From NCBI GenBank assembly GCA_028694715.1, contig JAQVKJ010000071.1, positions 1 through 6,721 on the forward strand: 6,721 nucleotides of DNA, read 5' to 3'. Shown here piece after piece: positions 4,038 through 6,721 of the stretch; within the stretch, counting starts at the first letter, position 1; the number at the start of each line of letters is the position of its first letter. The position numbers and the translations under genes are program-made. A model generated the notes under the pieces. That model saw only the letters and a list, made by a program, of their open reading frames with translations. It did not search any database and was not told where the DNA came from. This DNA is from Weeksellaceae bacterium (lineage in GTDB: Bacteria; Bacteroidota; Bacteroidia; Flavobacteriales; Weeksellaceae).

Positions 4038-6721
4038 TCAAGCCTCCACCCAAGGTCTTTTCAGTATGTTTCCCAAATTTTTCATCTGCGCTGCCGAGGG
4101 CTTTGAATAAAAAATTCCTGAACTTTTGTCGCTGCGCATGCCTCTCACAAACAGATAAAAAATGCCGCCAAAATCTCTTTCAAAATCAAAACTTTTGCCC
4201 AATCTGCTTTCTAAGTATTTTTTAATGGCCAATGAATAAATCAAATATTGTAAATGGTAATTGTTGGCAGTCATCGCCGCTGCAACTTTCTCCACCGAAT
4301 AATCCGCCAAATCAGGGCCCAAGTAATTGGATTTCCAGTCGAGTATATAAAATCTGTCGTTGTGTTCAAAAAACATATCCACAAAACCACCCATCATTCC
4401 TTCTACTTTCCACGGAAAATAATCCGAAATCAATAGGCCGTCTTCCATCAATTTTTCGAGCTGTTTGGGTTGAAAAAGAGCCACCGGAAAATCAAATTCG
4501 AGTTCGTGCAAAACTTTGTAAGGTTTCAGTGATGAAAGTCTGAAAGTTTCGTTTTTCGCCATCAATTCCGCATTCAGCACATGTCCGAGCAGTGAGTTGA
4601 GGTTATCGCTGAATGGCGAATCATCCTTTTTGGAAGGCATGAATCTCGCCAATGCTTTTTCTATGGTTGAATCCCAAGTGTCCGGATATCCGAAGTTCAG
4701 ATTTTCAAACAAAAAATGCAGAAAATTACCGGTATGTGCTCCTTTGGGCAAATCCCTGAAAATGAATCTTTCATAACTTTCTTCCGTTGCTGTATAATTT
4801 TCCCGTGAAAGCAATTCGCCGTGTGCAGACAATCGGCTATAACTCAATTGCATCCAATTGTTTTCGCGCAATTCAATTTTTTCAATTTTCGGATGAATTT
4901 GCTCGGGCATTTTCGGTGGAGAATAATGGTTCTCAATCGGTTCAACAGCTTGGGTGAACTGAATGAATTCACTCTCGCGAATCTGTTCGGTAAAATGAGT
5001 CAAACTCGAATTTCTGTAATAATTCGAATTATTTTTATAAATAAAACATTTGTAAACCGCCCTTGTGATGGCCACATATATCAATCGCCGATTCTCCTGT
5101 TCGTCTTGGTATTTGTGGGCAGCTAATTCCTCTCCGTTCAGTTGATTTCTTTTGGCGGTAATATAATTTCCATTTTCAGTTCTCAGATTGACAATCTCGT
5201 GTTTGCTATTGTATGTCAAATCGAGTTCCGGTGCAATGACAATGTTGTATTGCAGGCCTTTGCTCGAATGGATGGTCAGTATATGAACAGCGTTCTCGTC
5301 GCTTTCGATTCGTTGTTCCATTTCGTTGCCATCGTTTTGAGAATTTGACATGCTTTTTTTCAACCAATCTGTGAGTTCGGTAGGATTCAGCCGCTGCCGA
5401 CTTTCGACTTTGTATAAGATTTCGGCCAGATGATAAAGATTGGTCAAAACCCTTTCACCGCTGTGTACATTTCCGGACAGCAGATGAGAACGAACTTCAA
5501 AATCCTTAATGAATTTCATCAAAGTAGCATAAATTCCCTGTTTGTGCCAATTTTCATTGTATGATTTGAACAATTGCACTCCTTTTTCTTCGTCTAAATT
5601 CAATAGGAAATCGGTGGTGTATGGGGTGAAGGATGTCATTAGCGCACGGTTGATTGTGGAACGAACGGGCTTCAACATCGCTTCAAGAATACAAACGAGT
5701 TCTTCTGTTTCAGCAGCATCCAAGATTTTGTCATCGGTGTTGGTCACCGCCGGAATTCTCAATCGGTTCAATGCGTTTTTGATTTCTGCTGCCCGTTTTT
5801 TTGAGCGCACAAGAATACCGATATCGGACGGAATGATTTTTCTTTTACTACCGTTTTGAGGATGATAAAAAAAGTGGTTTTCATTGGTCAGTAAATCCAA
5901 AACCTGACGGGCGGTTTCTTTGCTTACTTCCTCTTTGTTATCGAATTTAGTAATACTTAGAGGCAGACATTCCTGTCCGTAGGAGAACAAATTCCCTTTG
6001 TGGTCAGACGCTTGTGCATCCACTTTGTGGTAATGAATTTTATCCTTTTCTTCAGCAAAGTGAAAGGTATCAAAATCATCGGTTGGCAGGAAGAATTCGT
6101 TCATTGCAATGACCATATTTTCGGTGGAGCGATAATTGGTGTTCATTCCATAAACTTTCTGCACCGAATTGCGCGCCTCAAAATAGGTGGCGATGTCTGC
6201 TTTCCGCCAAGCATAAATCGACTGTTTGGGGTCGCCGATGTAAAATATAATTGAATTTCCCTGAAATGCAGTTTTGAAAATTTCATACTGCTGACGGTCG
6301 GTATCCTGAAATTCATCAATAAAAACCGCCTTGTATTTTTTACGGAGTTCAGTCTCCAATCTCGGATTGGATTTTTCGGTCAAGGCCCTGTACAAATTCC
6401 CAATCAAATCGTCGTATGAAAGCAGATTGTGTGAAAGCATAAAGGATTTCACTGAAACCGAAATTTCCTGAATCGCAAAGGCATAGAGATAATCCATGAA
6501 TTCTTCTGTAATCGCACTTTTCTTTTCTTTGATATCGTCAATTTCTTCAATGTAATCAATGATTTCAGGATAAGTTTCCCGGATATTTTTCAGCAATTTT
6601 TTTTCCTCAATTCCGGACAACAACATGAACGGGTCAGTGGCTTTGGGTAAAATGTGTTTGTTGACATAATTGTTTGCACTCCCCTGCTCTGTCAACTGAT
6701 TAAAGTTCCGAGTAACAAAAT
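4038..6721 (-). CDS. recB: RecB-like exodeoxyribonuclease V beta subunit (helicase-nuclease), N-terminus beyond the right edge
   Basis: An SF1A DNA helicase joined to a RecB-family nuclease, acting on double-strand breaks in homologous recombination. The frame is open to the right edge (residues 1-8 before the TTG at 6695 read FVTRNFNQ), so Walker A and the real start lie outside. Numbering from that TTG: LLSYDDL (91-97), Walker B IDEFQDTD (126-133), motif III IGDPKQSIYAWR (153-164), motif IV NYRS (187-190), motif V LTIHSSKGLQ (473-482), motif VI RRLIYVAITRA (536-546). The C-terminal nuclease has H660, D773, D786 and K788; D773-D786 spacing (13) and the DWK triplet match E. coli RecB D1067, D1080, K1082. 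The RecB-specific tail follows (HLQYLIYSLA, FGGIFYLFVRGM). Aligning to E. coli RecB suggests about 280 residues missing. The family acts with RecC and RecD, which are not in this window. AddA is less likely given the RecB-type C-terminus. Confidence 0.88.
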   Translation of the reverse strand, partial: FVTRNFNQLTEQGSANNYVNKHILPKATDPFMLLSGIEEKKLLKNIRETYPEIIDYIEEIDDIKEKKSAITEEFMDYLYAFAIQEISVSVKSFMLSHNLLSYDDLIGNLYRALTEKSNPRLETELRKKYKAVFIDEFQDTDRQQYEIFKTAFQGNSIIFYIGDPKQSIYAWRKADIATYFEARNSVQKVYGMNTNYRSTENMVIAMNEFFLPTDDFDTFHFAEEKDKIHYHKVDAQASDHKGNLFSYGQECLPLSITKFDNKEEVSKETARQVLDLLTNENHFFYHPQNGSKRKIIPSDIGILVRSKKRAAEIKNALNRLRIPAVTNTDDKILDAAETEELVCILEAMLKPVRSTINRALMTSFTPYTTDFLLNLDEEKGVQLFKSYNENWHKQGIYATLMKFIKDFEVRSHLLSGNVHSGERVLTNLYHLAEILYKVESRQRLNPTELTDWLKKSMSNSQNDGNEMEQRIESDENAVHILTIHSSKGLQYNIVIAPELDLTYNSKHEIVNLRTENGNYITAKRNQLNGEELAAHKYQDEQENRRLIYVAITRAVYKCFIYKNNSNYYRNSSLTHFTEQIRESEFIQFTQAVEPIENHYSPPKMPEQIHPKIEKIELRENNWMQLSYSRLSAHGELLSRENYTATEESYERFIFRDLPKGAHTGNFLHFLFENLNFGYPDTWDSTIEKALARFMPSKKDDSPFSDNLNSLLGHVLNAELMAKNETFRLSSLKPYKVLHELEFDFPVALFQPKQLEKLMEDGLLISDYFPWKVEGMMGGFVDMFFEHNDRFYILDWKSNYLGPDLADYSVEKVAAAMTANNYHLQYLIYSLAIKKYLESRLGKSFDFERDFGGIFYLFVRGMRSDKSSGIFYSKPSAAQMKNLGNILKRPWVEA

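Noticed and set aside
5542..5859. Plus-strand open frame opposite the recB-like gene
   Set aside because: It is antisense to the helicase region between motifs IV and V and has no family resemblance; the other plus-strand frames at 4232-4543, 4821-5126, 5142-5348 and 6000-6254 were rejected for the same reason.
1..6721. Defence system, mobile element, CRISPR array or RNA gene
   Set aside because: No spaced direct repeats, transposase motifs, terminal repeats or tRNA/rRNA signatures were seen. The helicase-nuclease has RecB-specific C-terminal features and fits housekeeping recombination better than a defence helicase.

Overview
The window looks like chromosomal DNA from a member of the Bacteroidota, probably Flavobacteriia-like. 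The evidence is an AT-rich composition (GC around 40% by eye), starts mostly preceded by A-rich sequence rather than strong Shine-Dalgarno sites, and protein variants typical of that phylum. These are an S8 protease with a large insertion between its catalytic Asp and His, and a RecB-type helicase-nuclease. The phylum assignment is inference from composition and family resemblance.

Layout, left to right. (1) Positions 1-156, minus strand: the start of a secreted protein whose frame is broken by a TAA after 33 codons but stays protein-like to the left edge, so probably a pseudogene or a sequence error. (2) Positions 157-336: a divergent AT-rich intergenic region with a possible minus-strand promoter, two sets of inverted repeats and a clear Shine-Dalgarno for the next gene. 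(3) Positions 337-2025, plus: a complete gamma-glutamyltransferase (glutathione hydrolase) with signal peptide and all key catalytic residues. (4) Positions 2041-3669, plus: a complete secreted subtilisin-like (S8) protease 15 bp downstream, likely in the same operon. (5) Positions 3691-3718: a strong, probably bidirectional terminator between convergent genes. (6) Positions 3731-4003, minus: a complete acylphosphatase. (7) Positions 4038-6721, minus: the C-terminal three quarters of a RecB-like exodeoxyribonuclease V beta subunit, running off the right edge.

The two plus-strand genes form a plausible exported peptide-degrading pair: an endoprotease plus an enzyme that removes gamma-glutamyl groups from glutathione and related peptides. 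The interrupted left-edge ORF may be a remnant of another exported protease. On the minus strand recB and acyP lie 34 bp apart and may be co-transcribed, but there is no obvious functional link. I see no RNA genes, CRISPR arrays, insertion sequences, attachment sites or origins.

The window does not convincingly contain a new biological system. The points most worth a second look are the broken secreted ORF, the roughly 200-residue insertion in a protease that has no room for a normal propeptide, and the repeats in the divergent intergenic region.
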